NCBI GenBank assembly: GCA_028554755.1
Contig: JAPTOF010000002.1
Location: 26,903,001-26,967,000, forward strand
Direction of reading: 5' to 3'
DNA length: 64,000 nucleotides
Origin: Cordia subcordata
Taxonomy: Eukaryota; Streptophyta; Magnoliopsida; Boraginales; Cordiaceae
Translations under genes and position numbers: made by a program
Part shown: positions 24,355-36,363 of the stretch, piece after piece
Layout: each line of letters starts with the position of its first letter
How positions within the stretch are numbered: the stretch's first letter is position 1
The notes under the pieces: generated by a model
The model's input: the letters and a program-made list of their open reading frames with translations, nothing else
Databases searched by the model: none
Told to the model about the DNA's origin: nothing

Positions 24355-25082
24355 TAGTTCATGTTTGGCAACAGCTTTTCAAGTAACTTATAATATTTCT
24401 TCTGGTCAAAAACTATTTTTTTAAATTATTGTTGTTCGTTAAACTAACATTTCAAGTAACTTTTAGCCTTTCAATTAACATTTTACAAAAGTAAAAATGT
24501 TAGCCTTTCAGGTAGCTTTTAACTTTTTTTTTTTTTTGGCAATTCTACCCTTTTTACATTCTTTTGATTTTTCTATTCTTTCTTCAATCTCTTTTTATAT
24601 TTTATTTTTTCTTTCACAAATATGAATAAAAAATAATATAAAAATAAATTTCAAATTCTATATTTTCAGCATTGCTAATAGTACAAGTTTTATTTGTATT
24701 TTGCATTTGACAAAATAATTTTGAATATATTAAAATTAATTTCTATAATATTGATACAAATATTTTATCAAAAATTAGTTATATTTTAATATTAAAATAT
24801 GATCATAAAAATAAATATCTAATTATGAAATATATTATCTTATTCCTATAATAGTAATAATAATTATAATTATCATAACAACAACAATTATAATAACACG
24901 ATATCAATATTTTTTTTACTTCATTTTATATTCATCAGCTAATCTAACATTAAAGTTTACCAAACATATTTTGTTCAATTAGCTAGTTAAATAGCTATTA
25001 GCTAAAAGTTAAATTACGATAGTTACCAGCTGCTCAAACAGCTATCAGTTACTTTAACAACTAAATTTGCCGAACAAATCCT
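24355..25082. mobile_element. MITE-like element, about 0.73 kb
   Basis: The left end reads ttcatgtttggcaacagc and the right end tttgccgaacaaatcc, approximate inverted repeats. The interior is AT-rich with repeated gctagttaaatagctatt-type words. A related sequence in reversed order lies at 31090-31890. The ends resemble hAT-type miniature elements; the superfamily is inference. Confidence 0.45.
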
Positions 25083-25862
25083 TAATCTTTTATCTTTTAA
25101 CCTTTTGACAATTAACTATTTTATCTTTAAAATACTATACATCAATCTTTTATTTTTATAATTTTTGACGTGGTTACCTCATTAAATTTGATAGCACTTG
25201 TTATTTGCGAGCTCTGGAGTCTTCGGAAATATTTGTAGAACTCGACCTTTATCCAAAAATTTGAGCCATTGGATCTTTAGTCTATACTTGTATATCAATA
25301 GATCATTATTGTAATTTTCCAATTTGATGAGGCAATTGACTTTTTCCTAATTTCCCTAGTTCACGTAAGAAATCTTAATGGGCACTGGTGGGCTAGCAAG
25401 TATTACACCTTCCAATTTTTAATAGGATTTGGACCATCTTTTTGCTTTGAGCGTATCTCTAAGTCATAATAGACTAGAGATTAGTCCCCATAGAATCAGG
25501 AGTTATAGAAGAAAAACCCTTCCAATATCTGCAGATCAGGAGAGTAAAAGAAGTCCTCCCAATATGTGTCATTTCTCGAAATTTGAATTTTTTTTTTTTT
25601 TACGGGATGAGATCTCTATTACCTCAACCAACAACTTGTTGGAGATTTGAATCATCTTCAACTAAGATAATTGTAAGATTCTCCAATTACCTTTTGAAGA
25701 GGTTGAGATATTTGTTTTTTTGTTTAACACCGAATGTTACATAATTTTATACTTAATGAAATTGATTTTAGCTACTTGATCACATTTACTTCAACTAACT
25801 ATTGACTTATGTTTAAAACTAAATAACATGTTCTATTTAATCTTCTTAAAAAATTATTTAAA

Positions 25863-26034
25863 AAATTTATTCGAAAAGCATCTACGAAAAATGATTTAAG
25901 AAGATACAACGTTTAGTATAAAATTTTTAGGGATAAAATAGTGCTATAGAAAATTTATTCGAAAAACATCTACGAAAAATGATTTAAGAAGATACAACGT
26001 TTAGTATAAAATTTTTAGGGATAAAATAGTGCTA
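25863..26034. repeat. 84-bp direct tandem duplication (period 88)
   Basis: Segment 25863-25946 recurs at 25951-26034 with one difference (cgaaaagca versus cgaaaaaca). Only four bases separate the copies. Recent slippage or unequal exchange is likely. Confidence 0.9.
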
Positions 26035-26356
26035 AGCATGCTGACGATATCAATCTTTCTGCACCCACACATGTACATAAGTTTTCTAAATTAGTTTCTC
26101 TCTTTATATAAAGAGTTACAAATTACATTATTTTGATTATAAACATAAGAGTAAATTACATATTATTTTCTTGTACTTTGTTAAAGTTTTACAGAACTTT
26201 CTATGTTTTAAAATACATAAAGAATCTCGTATACTAAGAAGAGCATTAAACTTCCAATTTTTTGGGTTAATTGTACAATATTATTATAAAAAATTTTACA
26301 CGACTTTAACAAAATAAAAAAAGATAAAATGCATTTGACCTTATATATATGTATGT

Positions 26357-26359
<3 letters not shown>

Positions 26360-26396
<37 letters not shown>
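26360..26396. repeat. AT microsatellite
   Basis: Uninterrupted (AT)n run of about 37 bp flanked by gtatgtat on both sides. Confidence 0.95.
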
Positions 26397-26405
<9 letters not shown>

Positions 26406-27403
26406 GTACATCATATAATGTATATCGTAATAACTTTAATTGAAGGTTAACAAAATCTATTTAATTATATGAATAGATATCAAATACTAAATACGTAAAT
26501 TGTGAATGCATGGTTCATCTGATCATATTTTAATCTGTAGCTCCTTGCTCATCTTCTTCGAATGGTTCACATTTTGATCCGAAAGAACCCAAAAGGAAAA
26601 AGAAAAAAAGAAAAAAAATGAATAGTTCACATTGGGCTAATCCTCCTGACTCTATATATTTTTCGTGTATCTGTCAAAATCACAAATTAATCATTTGTCT
26701 GTCAAAATCACAAAATTATTTCCTTCTTATTTCTTGGCCACATATATAGCATCAAAATCATGACCGTAAAATATTATAAATTATTGATTAATTTTACTAT
26801 ATATAGTAGGTGTACTTCTCGTTACGTTATACTTAATATAATACTATTTCAAGCTTAGATCAAAATAGATGATAATAATAATAAGGATCCATGGTATCTA
26901 ATACGTCGTTCTACTTACATAAGTGCTTACGATATTAATTAGAAAGCCTGGATGACTCTTCAAGACACCAAAGATCATTTTGTCAATTATAAGCATCTAT
27001 GCAATAATTTTCAATAAATTTGAGTCGTTAATAATATATTAATTATGATCAGCCGACCATGCGTAATGTCGATATATGATTGACTGGAAACATTTTTTAT
27101 TTGCCTTCTTCTTTTTCCTACCGAATTTGAATTTTTTTGAGGCTATGGAATTTTTTATTAGCATATACTAAGTTTGACATCTTCAAGCACGTAGTAGATA
27201 ATACTTCGGTACCATTTCTGATTCTATTGTTCCCATTTTGGAATAGAAAATGTAAGTATAAATTATGGGCTTTAAAGGAAAATAAATTTATCTAGAAAAG
27301 TCAAAGTGTGTCTTTTGACAATGCCCTTGATCAATAATTGAAGCCTTTTATAAAAAAAAAGAAGAAGAAAGAATTGAGTGCCTGATAAATGATCAAATGG
27401 CTA

Positions 27404-27405
<2 letters not shown>

Positions 27406-27443
<38 letters not shown>
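27406..27443. repeat. AT microsatellite
   Basis: Uninterrupted (TA)n run of about 38 bp. Confidence 0.95.
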
Positions 27444-27446
<3 letters not shown>

Positions 27447-27672
27447 AATCGTGTTAAAGAAAATAAATATATGAAATTATTTTTAGAACTTGAAAATTTT
27501 AATGAAACAATCATTTAATATAATATAATATAACATAACAAAAGACAAATTGTTGCTGATGATTTATTGTGTACTAAATATGAACATGAGGCGTTCTAAT
27601 AAAAGTAAGACCATTGATTTCCCTGTCAAGAAAAAAGAAATAATCATAGAATCTACTCATCGACTATTTATG

Positions 27673-28083
27673 CTGCGTTTGTTTACAGCTTATCATAAGC
27701 ATCTTATCTTATTTCATATCTTATGTCAAAAAGCATGTTTATTTTGGACTTATAATAAGATACTTATTTTAAAACAGCTTATTTGTAGTATAAAAATTTA
27801 AGTAAGGTCCATGCATCTTATATCTTTTTTGGGACATGCTTGGAATTTTTGCAAGTTTAATAAAACTTTTCTTTCCATCAATACCCTTATGTTTTAAGGC
27901 ATTATTAGATATTTCAGGGCATTTTGGTCAATTTAGCTTATTTTAATATTTTAGATTAATTAATAAGACTTCTACACCAAATAATCTTATTACATCAGAC
28001 ACTTATTTTTTATAAAATATTTATCAGATAAGATACTTATCAAATTTCAGATTTTAAATAAGTTTATTCCAAACAGACCATTA
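27673..28083. mobile_element. MITE-like element rich in cttat motifs
   Basis: The left end tgcgtttgtttacagc and right end ccaaacagacca are approximate inverted repeats. The interior repeats cttatcataag and aagatacttat words, typical of hAT-like MITEs. There is no coding potential; the open frame at 27550-27801 overlaps its edge and is not credible. Confidence 0.45.
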
Positions 28084-28810
28084 ATGGTCGCCTCATTTTT
28101 CTTAATATATTCTTGGAGCTCAGACTATCAAAAAATTATAAGTGTAAGGTTCACCACCACTACTTATTTAAGAAAAAGAGAAGTATATACATTTACTTTT
28201 TAAAGTTCAATGCAAAAGAATCTAGTCTATACTCGAGGCTATTAAATGATGACCACCTCATCAAAATTTTAAAGTATTAGATTAAAATTTTTTACATTTA
28301 TTTATTGTCTTTCACACAACATTTCACGTGTAAATTAAATAATCTTTTTATTAAACTGTACCACCTAACAATTTAATTTGCCAATAAAGTTATTTTTTTT
28401 TTACCACTAAAATGGAATTTTATTCAAACAAAGCTACAAACTAGCCAAAAGAGTACAAGTTCTGCGTCATCAACCAGATGCTCAACAGACCAGTGCAATG
28501 CAGACTCAGTGGTTAATTAAGATTATGGGTAAGTTTCAAAATCACAAGTATCATAAGATGATAAATTAATGATGGAGTGAAATCGCAATAGTCAATCCTT
28601 AATGAAGTCATTGGTGAAGTAATAATTGTGACGTGGTTTATAGTGGATACAAGATCCATGAAATTGTTAGTTTATGTTATCCATGCATTATCAATCGATC
28701 AGAAAATCATTATTAGACTTGAAGCCACCAGAAACTTGCTATTAGTTAAAGAAGAGTTGAATGTTGGACACACACACCTATCTATGTATAGTATTTGCTA
28801 GTTGTGTTAT

Positions 28811-28812
28811 GC

Positions 28813-28872
<60 letters not shown>

Positions 28873-28889
28873 GTATGTATATGTATATG
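28811..28889. repeat. Compound AT / GTAT microsatellite
   Basis: A (TA)n run of about 42 bp is followed by five gtat units and a short atgtat tail. Confidence 0.95.
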
Positions 28890-30179
28890 TGCTAGCTGTG
28901 TTGTACAAAGAATTATTGATTCATTATCATTTACATGTTTCTTGACTTGAACAAGCCGGCAACGATCGATCAACCTCATATTTAATTCAAAAGGAAATCA
29001 TCACATGCCTTTCAAATGTCAAATTCCATTGGATATATGATTTATGGTGATGAAATTAACAAGTGTCATAGTTCTTAATCTACTATTTTATTTTTTAGGC
29101 ATAGACTAATTAAGGAAGGTAATGACGGCGATTTAAATAAAGTACATCACAATTCACAAGACTGCCCCTAAGTGTATATTAGGATAATTAAGTTGAAAAC
29201 TTTTCATAGATATTTAAAAAATGGAAGTAGCCCTTTAGGCTGCGTTTGGTTTGAAATATTTCTTAATTTTAATTCTATGTATTTTTTTCAAATAATTTTT
29301 ATTTTTAGTTTTATGAAAATTGAAGAAATAAGCAAACCGAAAATAACCCTAATCTCTCCTTTGAGTGAACAAAATGGATCAAGCAAACAGATTTTGCTTA
29401 AGAAGTCTCTCATTTTCCAGAATACATTCGATTTTAGCCGATAGCAAATTGATCTCATTTTTCCAATATTTGTGTACATTTGTGTAAGCTCTAGATATAT
29501 GAAGGATAATAATGATTGTGTTAGGTGAAGATATAATATTTGAAAAGATATATTGTTATAATTTTTGAATAATAACTATTCTTATCTTTAATTTTGATAT
29601 TCAAATGAAGAGAGAAATTCTATAAGAGTTTTCGTGAAAATATTATAAAACTTTTCAATCATTAACTAATAATGCCCAGCAGAAAATCATTAGCTAATAA
29701 TATTATTAGTTTAGTTCAAGTAATATTTTGAATTACTATTGTTATAACAATTTATATCATTAATCATAAAATAAATAAAAATATGAAATTTATTCATTTC
29801 TCTTATATATTACACGGGTAATATATTAGTTTGGTCAAAAGTATAAACCCGGAATCTATTCAAGGGGAGCTGAAATTCTCCAGTTGATTTGCGAAGGAAC
29901 AGAATGCTGGAATTTTCCCCAGAAAAGTCTACTTTTGGGGCAAAAAGGAAGCACATTTTCAAAAGTACTTTTGCTTTACGTTTTTCTCGGACAAACATTT
30001 TCAAAAGTATGAAGTGACAATTTGGTTTTTACGAAGTGATGCACAGATATGGCCGTCAATGTTTCTATGTTATTTGGAATGAGAATGGAATCTCGTGGAG
30101 TATGTAAAAGGCAAACTAATTATCATAATAGAATTGAATCAGGAGGTAAGAAAAGATTTAGAGTATTTGGGAGTTGGTC

Positions 30180-30595
30180 AAATCTATTTATAAGTAAAAA
30201 AAAAAAAGTAAAAAAATTATACCTTCGACAAATTCTCCTTATAAGAAAGTCAAGTTGGTTTGTAAGCAACAAAAAAAAAAAGTACTATCCCTAACTTTTT
30301 TAACTGCTTATAAGTCACAAAAGTTGACCAAATAAAATTACATTTATATCCCTTCCTCATCCATTAAAAATACAAAAATAACTATCCCTTAATTAATGAA
30401 AATTCCTTTTGAGTTATTTTAACAAATACTACTACTTATGATCATATATTACCTAACATATCAATAGTTTATAAGCATATTTTATTCGAACACTTTTTTT
30501 GCTTATTTGTTATTTGTTTATAAGCATAAAAAACTGCTTATAAGTATTAATTACTTATAAATAACTTAAAAAACGCAAAGCCAAACACCCTCTTA
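30180..30595. mobile_element. MITE-like element, copy A of a family with 44365-44765
   Basis: Shares with 44365-44765 the string ttttttaactgcttataa, the motif gacaaatt followed by ccttataag or gcttatag, and the terminal gcaaagccaaa. The interior is AT-rich with repeated cttataag palindromes. No protein is encoded. Confidence 0.5.
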
Positions 30596-31089
30596 ATCTA
30601 GTGGACCAGAATATTAAAATTAGACAAGTGGTCATTAGCAATTACCATCATAGGTAGGTAAATATTCAGGTGTGGAAATGACTTATCAACTTAATTGTTT
30701 CTTTCTCATTTTTTCCAAAGATAAATACGGCTATTTGCATTATTTGAAAGGTGAATAAACGTACAATGAGTTAGTTTGTCGCCCTGCTGTCGTCTTGTGA
30801 TTGTACATATATATTCCATCGAATAGTCTAATAAAGTTCTTCCTCACTTAGCATAGAGGAAAAAGAAATGAAGAGACATATATGCTAGAGGGAGTATACG
30901 TGATATGGCTTCAAACAATTAATATTGCATAAATTCTGGAAGAAAGTCAAAAAAAAAAAAAACTGCTGTTATCTCCTCATAAATGTCCTTTTTCAGTCAC
31001 TAAGTGAGTTTTATTCTAAAAGAAACATTTACAGTACGTCCAGAGGTGCCAAGAACAAAATCTCCTCAGTTACCTTGCATTAGAGTCGT

Positions 31090-31890
31090 GTTTATTAGGG
31101 CTAGCTTGGCATAATTAGTTGCTAAGGTAGCTGACGGTTGTTAAAATAGTTAGTAGTTATTTAGATACCTGGGCTAGCTTGACATAATTAGTTGCTAAGG
31201 TAGCTGACAGTTGTTAAAATAGTTAGTAGTTATTTAGATACCTGATAGTCGTTACATTGTAGTGGTTAGCTATTTTGCTAGTGGATTGAATATAATGTGT
31301 TCAATAAAATCAATTGTTAGATTAGCGGATTGATATCACGTTATTATTATTATTGTTATGATAGTTATAATTATTACTGCTATTAATGGAATAAAATAAT
31401 TTATTTTATAATTAGATTTTTTATATTAATACTTTAATACTAAAGCATAATAACATTAAATTTTTGATAAAATATTTATATCGATATTATAAAAAATATT
31501 TTTAATGGATTCAAAATTTAGTTTGTCAAAGAAAAATAATAAATAAACTAATAAAGCTTATAATTTTTAATATATTTTTGATGTAGATAGAATTTGAAAT
31601 TAATTTTTGTGTTATTTTTACTTATATTTGTGAAAGAAAAGATAAAGTGTAACGAGATTGGAAAAAGAGTAAATTTGCCAAAAGAATGGAGAAAGGGTGT
31701 AATTGACACAAAAGGGAATAAAAAAAAGATGAAAAGCTAAAAGCTATTCTGAATTAAATTTTTTGACATTTAAAAAAAGTTAGTTGAAATCTAAAAGTTA
31801 GCTGAAAAATTACTTGAAATATGATACTATTTTATAGCAATATATAAGCTACTTAGAAAACTGTTTTTTATATTGCCGAATAGGGTAATC
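31090..31890. mobile_element. MITE-like element containing a 73-bp tandem duplication
   Basis: The left end reads ttagggctagcttggca and the right end attgccgaatagggtaa, so gggct...ggca meets tgccg...ccta-like sequence in inverted form. Words such as ttagttgaaatctaaaagtt occur in the interior as at 24355-25082. The exact ends and target duplication are unclear. Confidence 0.4.
31098..31243. repeat. 73-bp tandem duplication
   Basis: Two adjacent units, 31098-31170 and 31171-31243, both begin gggctagcttg and end agatacct. They differ at two positions (G/A in both cases). Confidence 0.95.
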
Positions 31891-33824
31891 TTTTCAATTC
31901 CATCCGACTTATTGCTTATTGACATAGAAAAGCATAACTTCAAGAAATTAATTTTTAATTAATTAAATTGAAGAAATCCTAAATTTGTTGATTTGATTTA
32001 CTAATTTTCGTAAACAATTAAAACAAGCTAAGTAGATCTTCAAAGCAAATTCCACAAATGGACAAAAAAATTGAGAAGACGCGCGCAGCAGTTTAGGATA
32101 CTATTTGGTTTTGCATATTTTGCTGCTTATAAGCACTTAAAAAAAGAAATTCCTTACATACTTTTTATTATTTATAATTTATAAGTCCCAAATAAATTTA
32201 GTCAAACAGGCTCTAAGTGAAGTAACAAAATGAGAGAATATGATAATTGACAAGTTTTTTATATAATTGACCTACTTTACCATCTCAAATGTCTTCCTGT
32301 GCATGGACACAGCACATGGCAAAACTTCAGGCCGTTCAAATTGATTTTTTTCTTTCATAAAATTTATTCTTTTGGAGAAAATCGCATTTTTATAATAAAT
32401 ATATAGTTTGATTTTAAATAAAGTTAAGATCTAAAAAAAAAACTCAAATTCAATTTTTTTTTCAAAAATTAAAAATTTTAACTTCTCAAGACGCATTTTC
32501 TCCTTCAAAAGCGATAAAAACGCTTTTAAAATAAACCAATCCAAAGAGCCCCAAACTACAGGATTTGACATCATGATCTGACTCACATGACTGGCCAATG
32601 AAATACTCAATACGATTAATAATTGATAAACATCAACATGCATGATAGAAAGAATAAATTAAATGCTTAGCACGGGTTGCAAGAGAGAAGATGGTGAACT
32701 AATCCAATATCTATGTGATTAGAAGTGACAATAATACACCTAAATGATGTGATGGGGCAATAGAGAAGACAACATTGTCGAAATGAGTAATGAATCGCTT
32801 AATTAACAATGTTTTGAAGAGAAGCTAGGTTTTCAAAGAGAGAATTGAGAGGAATCTAAAATGCTTCATAGATTCTAGGGGAAACAAGGATTAGTTTAGA
32901 GGCAAAGTTTAATAAATTAAGAGTCCCAAATACAAATATTATACAATGTTCAAAAACTCAAATTTTGTTAAAAATTGATAAATCGGTTGTAAAAACACTG
33001 GACATGACTAATTTGTTGAACTGATATGGCAAGAAACTACTAATGTGTTAAGAGGACTCGGTCAACGAGTCGGCTAGAAATATGATTAACCAGTGAGGTT
33101 TCAGACACGTATAAGAAAGGAAATAACATGGTTGAACTGTAAGTGTTATAATCCATTGATCTTCAAATTAACACGTTACTAATATAAAGCGATAACATGA
33201 TAGACAACAATGTGAAACTAAATGTAAAAAGAAATTTAATGGTTGCTTTCACAGGGGCCAAGCTGCTGGGGAGATGTTAATATATTGGTACTCTAAAGAT
33301 AAAACCCTTCGAACGACTTGACGAATATTTGAAATGGAGCTAGTATTCCTTGTTCTTTTATCATCTTTTACATGCTCCCTAGTGTAGCATATATCTAACT
33401 GGATCTTTTAGAAATATCCAGAGCGCTCTTAGTGTCTCACAATGAGTGTCAAGTTAGTGATGGTAAAGTTTACAATTAGAATCTCGAACTCATGTCTCTA
33501 CTATCCATTTTTTGTATAGGTGGGCCAAAGGACCCTATAATTATCTAAAAAAATGTAAAGTCAAATTACTCATGGATACCTATAACACTAGTCAAAGAAG
33601 CTCCAACCTCTAGTTAATAAGAGCGTCAGGCTGAAGTGTATACAGAAAGAAACTAGTCAGGTAAAATATATGAAGTAGGTTAAGTAAGATGAGAGTGGAG
33701 AAAAATATTTTTGGCGAGGATTGAGGAATGAATACGGAACAGTAAGTGATATGGTTTAATTTCGCCAGAAGGGTGATGATTTATTAGTTACTAGCCTAAA
33801 ACCGGTGCAACACATCGAGTCTAT

Positions 33825-34025
33825 GGGCTCGTTTGGATTGGCTTTTTTCAAAAACGCTTTTTTTGAGAAGTTGAAACTTCTGGCTTTTAAAAAAAACTGT
33901 ATTTGAGCTTTTTTCAGAATTTCAGCTTTTTTGGAAGCCAAATCAAATAGTTATTGCAAATTTAATGTAATTTTTTTAAGAAAAAAATAATTTTTCTTAA
34001 AAAAAAAATCAATCCAAATAGGCCC
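33825..34025. mobile_element. MITE of about 200 bp with good terminal inverted repeats
   Basis: The left end gggctcgtttggattg and right end caatccaaataggccc are inverted repeats. The interior has poly-T and poly-A arms with gagaagttgaaa, matching the family seen at 4561-4803 and 32336-32560. The flanks carry ctat and tata, but no perfect 8-bp duplication. Confidence 0.65.
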
Positions 34026-34319
34026 TATATCCAATAACGTGAAAATCAAAGTAGAATCAAGATGATTTGCTATCCACGTGGTATATACCCTCTGCACGCA
34101 AGCCTAGCAATACAATTTCGAGTGAATTAGGAATCACAGAGTAATTGTACCAGATCCATGTATTTATCCTCTCGAGCTTAGTCACCTGGGCATATATAGT
34201 TTTGAGTGCCATAGACATGGCTAGAACTACCTTAAATGAATTAGGATTTTTGGTGGTCTCGATTAGGACATATATATTAGTACCAGTACTTACATTGTGC
34301 ACTATATGTACAATGCTCT

Positions 34320-34530
34320 GCATCAACACTATATACGTTCAAAATTTTTGTATTATATATTCAGAACTCTTATATTACATATTTAAAAGTTTGAAAACAA
34401 GTTTACAAAATAAAAATTATAATCTCATAAATTTTATACTCTATGCTTAAAAATTTTATATTACATGCTCATAGACTATACTTTGTATTCAAAACTCTTA
34501 TATTATATGTTCAAAACTTTTATATTAATT
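34320..34530. repeat. Degenerate minisatellite with units of about 20-25 bp
   Basis: Repeats of the type ttcaaaactcttatattatat recur with variation, flanked by two copies of catcaacactat (34321 and 34631 region). A similar degenerate repeat lies at 63420-63670 at the other end of the window. Confidence 0.6.
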
Positions 34531-35075
34531 TAGAAACATGTTATACTATGCGTGTATACTATTCACATACAATATGTACAGTACTTTATAAAAGCACTAT
34601 CCGTTCGGAGTACAGTAAAAAAAAATTGCACATCAACACTATGTAAGAGGAATTAGGTCAGGATTTAGGACTTATTAGTGCCTATCAAGATTGCAAGTCA
34701 AATACTAGTTGCCAAAGCAAAATAAAAAAAGTTAATCATTGAAGAGAAGGCCAAAAACTTTCACAAAGTCTATACTAGTCCTCTGACTACAGCCCAATGG
34801 GCCAGACCATTTTAGACTTTCACTATTTGCAGTTATTCTAACATTTAAAATTCACCTCTTGAACGTAGACGTTAACACAGCCAGGTACAACTGCAAACCT
34901 CTGCGACAACGTAATCGTCGCGGGGCCCACATGTGGAAATTAATGAAACGCTCCCAAACCCCGTTGACCATTGACCTAAAAAGTAGTGCCCCGCCAACGA
35001 AGTCGTTTCTTCCGTTAATTTTTACTTTTCCCCTTCACACGTGCTGTGTGAGCAACCTGTTTTGCTTTCTCGAAC

Positions 35076-35792
35076 GTAGAGGTGTCCATGAACGATTTGG
35101 GCAATTTTATTACTAATTTTTTAACCGAATCAAGTTTGGCAGTTTACAATTCTATAAAATCGAAACCGCCCAAAATAATATAGAAACCGATAGTTTCTGT
35201 TAGAATAGTTTTGATCGGTTTTGGATGGTTTTAAAATTTGTTTATCACATGCTTATGTAATATAATCATATTAGCATTGATTTTCTACATCCCAACAACA
35301 ATTATAAATCTAATAGTTCAATTTTTCAATATTTTTCAAGAGTTTTTTTCTTATTCTGGTTATATATTTTTTGTTTGATGCACAAACTTAAAGACTAAGT
35401 CTAAAGAAAAGACAGTAAGGGAAAAGAAAATAGATGAAAAAAAAATAAGAAGAATGTAGTATGCATTAAAAATAAAAAACTTTAAGTGCAACTCATTAAC
35501 TATACATGTTAAATTATTAAAAATTATATATATATATATATATATATATTTATAGATTAAATTATTAAAAATTACATATACACACATACACATATATATA
35601 TATCATTAACTATATATATAGTGAACGGTTCAATTAGCCACGGTCTTTTATTCCTAAAATCGAAAACCGAACCTTTTATTTCTGTTTTTAAAAATTAAAA
35701 CCACGACCGATCTAACCATTTTAAAAACTACCAATTTACGTTTGATTTGGTTCGACCTAAATAGTTTTTGCAATTTGATGTTCACTCCTACC
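35076..35792. mobile_element. Inverted-repeat element of about 0.7 kb, with internal AT microsatellite
   Basis: The left end gtagaggtgtccatgaac pairs with the right end gttcactcctacc. Inside lie ccgaatcaag/gaaaccgata motifs near the left end and aaaaccgaacc/ggttcgacc near the right, consistent with long fold-back arms. An AT run sits at about 35526-35550. No coding sequence. Confidence 0.5.
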
Positions 35793-35949
35793 GAACCCAT
35801 TTTACATTCATCTTTATGTTATTGTATTATTGCATGAAAAAACCTCTGCAATAATTCACTTAAGCATCTGAGCAAACAGTGCTTTAGATTTTTTTGGTTT
35901 ATTATATAACCTTAAAGGTTTTATTGTCCTTTTACTAGATCAAAAAAGA

Positions 35950-36363
35950 GCTGCATTTTTGTTCTTGTGCGTACTTTTTTCTCTGCCATAAAAAAAAGAA
36001 CAAAAAACACACTAACACACACTGAGACACAATCCAAAATTATTCTTCTGCTAATCTTTCTTCTTTTTTTTCCATTTTTCTTATTTTCTATACGACGTTG
36101 TTGTAAACAAGAAAACCCCAGAAGGGTTTTTTGTTTTTGCAGAAGGAATCTTTAAGGAAAAAAGAGAGGAGAGATTTGAGTTATTAAATTCATTGAATCT
36201 AGACGTGTTTTTTACTGCAAAGATCTTCTACTTTGATCAATTTTCTACCTCTAAAAGCATTGGTTGTTTTTTCTAGTGCCCATTATCGATATTTGGATAA
36301 ACTTTAACTAGTTTAATATATATATTCTATGGAGTCTTCACACCATCGAGTGTGCGCATAAAG
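35950..36363 (+). other. Candidate 5' untranslated first exon of the group 1 sulfate transporter
   Basis: A TATA-like motif (ttatataacc, about 35903) is followed by a pyrimidine-rich stretch, as in plant leaders, ending at a good donor (aaag|gtatgg, donor at 36364). The matching acceptor would be gcattgcag at 39359, 25 bp before the transporter ATG, giving a leader intron of about 3 kb. A complete short upstream ORF (ATG 36329, MESSHHRVCA, stop 36359-36361) ends two bases before the donor. Assignment to this gene is inference; no other gene on this strand is nearby. Confidence 0.3.

Larger units (their letters stand above)
19271..35075. other. Transposon-rich intergenic region without recognisable genes
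   Basis: Apart from the separately listed repeats and small open frame, I see no gene in these 16 kb. The DNA is strongly AT-rich with poly-A/T runs, MITE-like inverted-repeat elements, tandem duplications and long AT microsatellites. Several stretches of 300 bp or more (for example 19271-20088, 22000-24350, 26040-26360, 28090-28810, 29000-30180, 32560-33820) hold only unrecognised AT-rich sequence. An open frame at 22609-22947 has no recognisable domain. Confidence 0.5.

Noticed and set aside
26208..26414. Minus-strand open frame over the AT microsatellite
   Set aside because: It encodes a run of Tyr-Ile repeats from simple sequence only.
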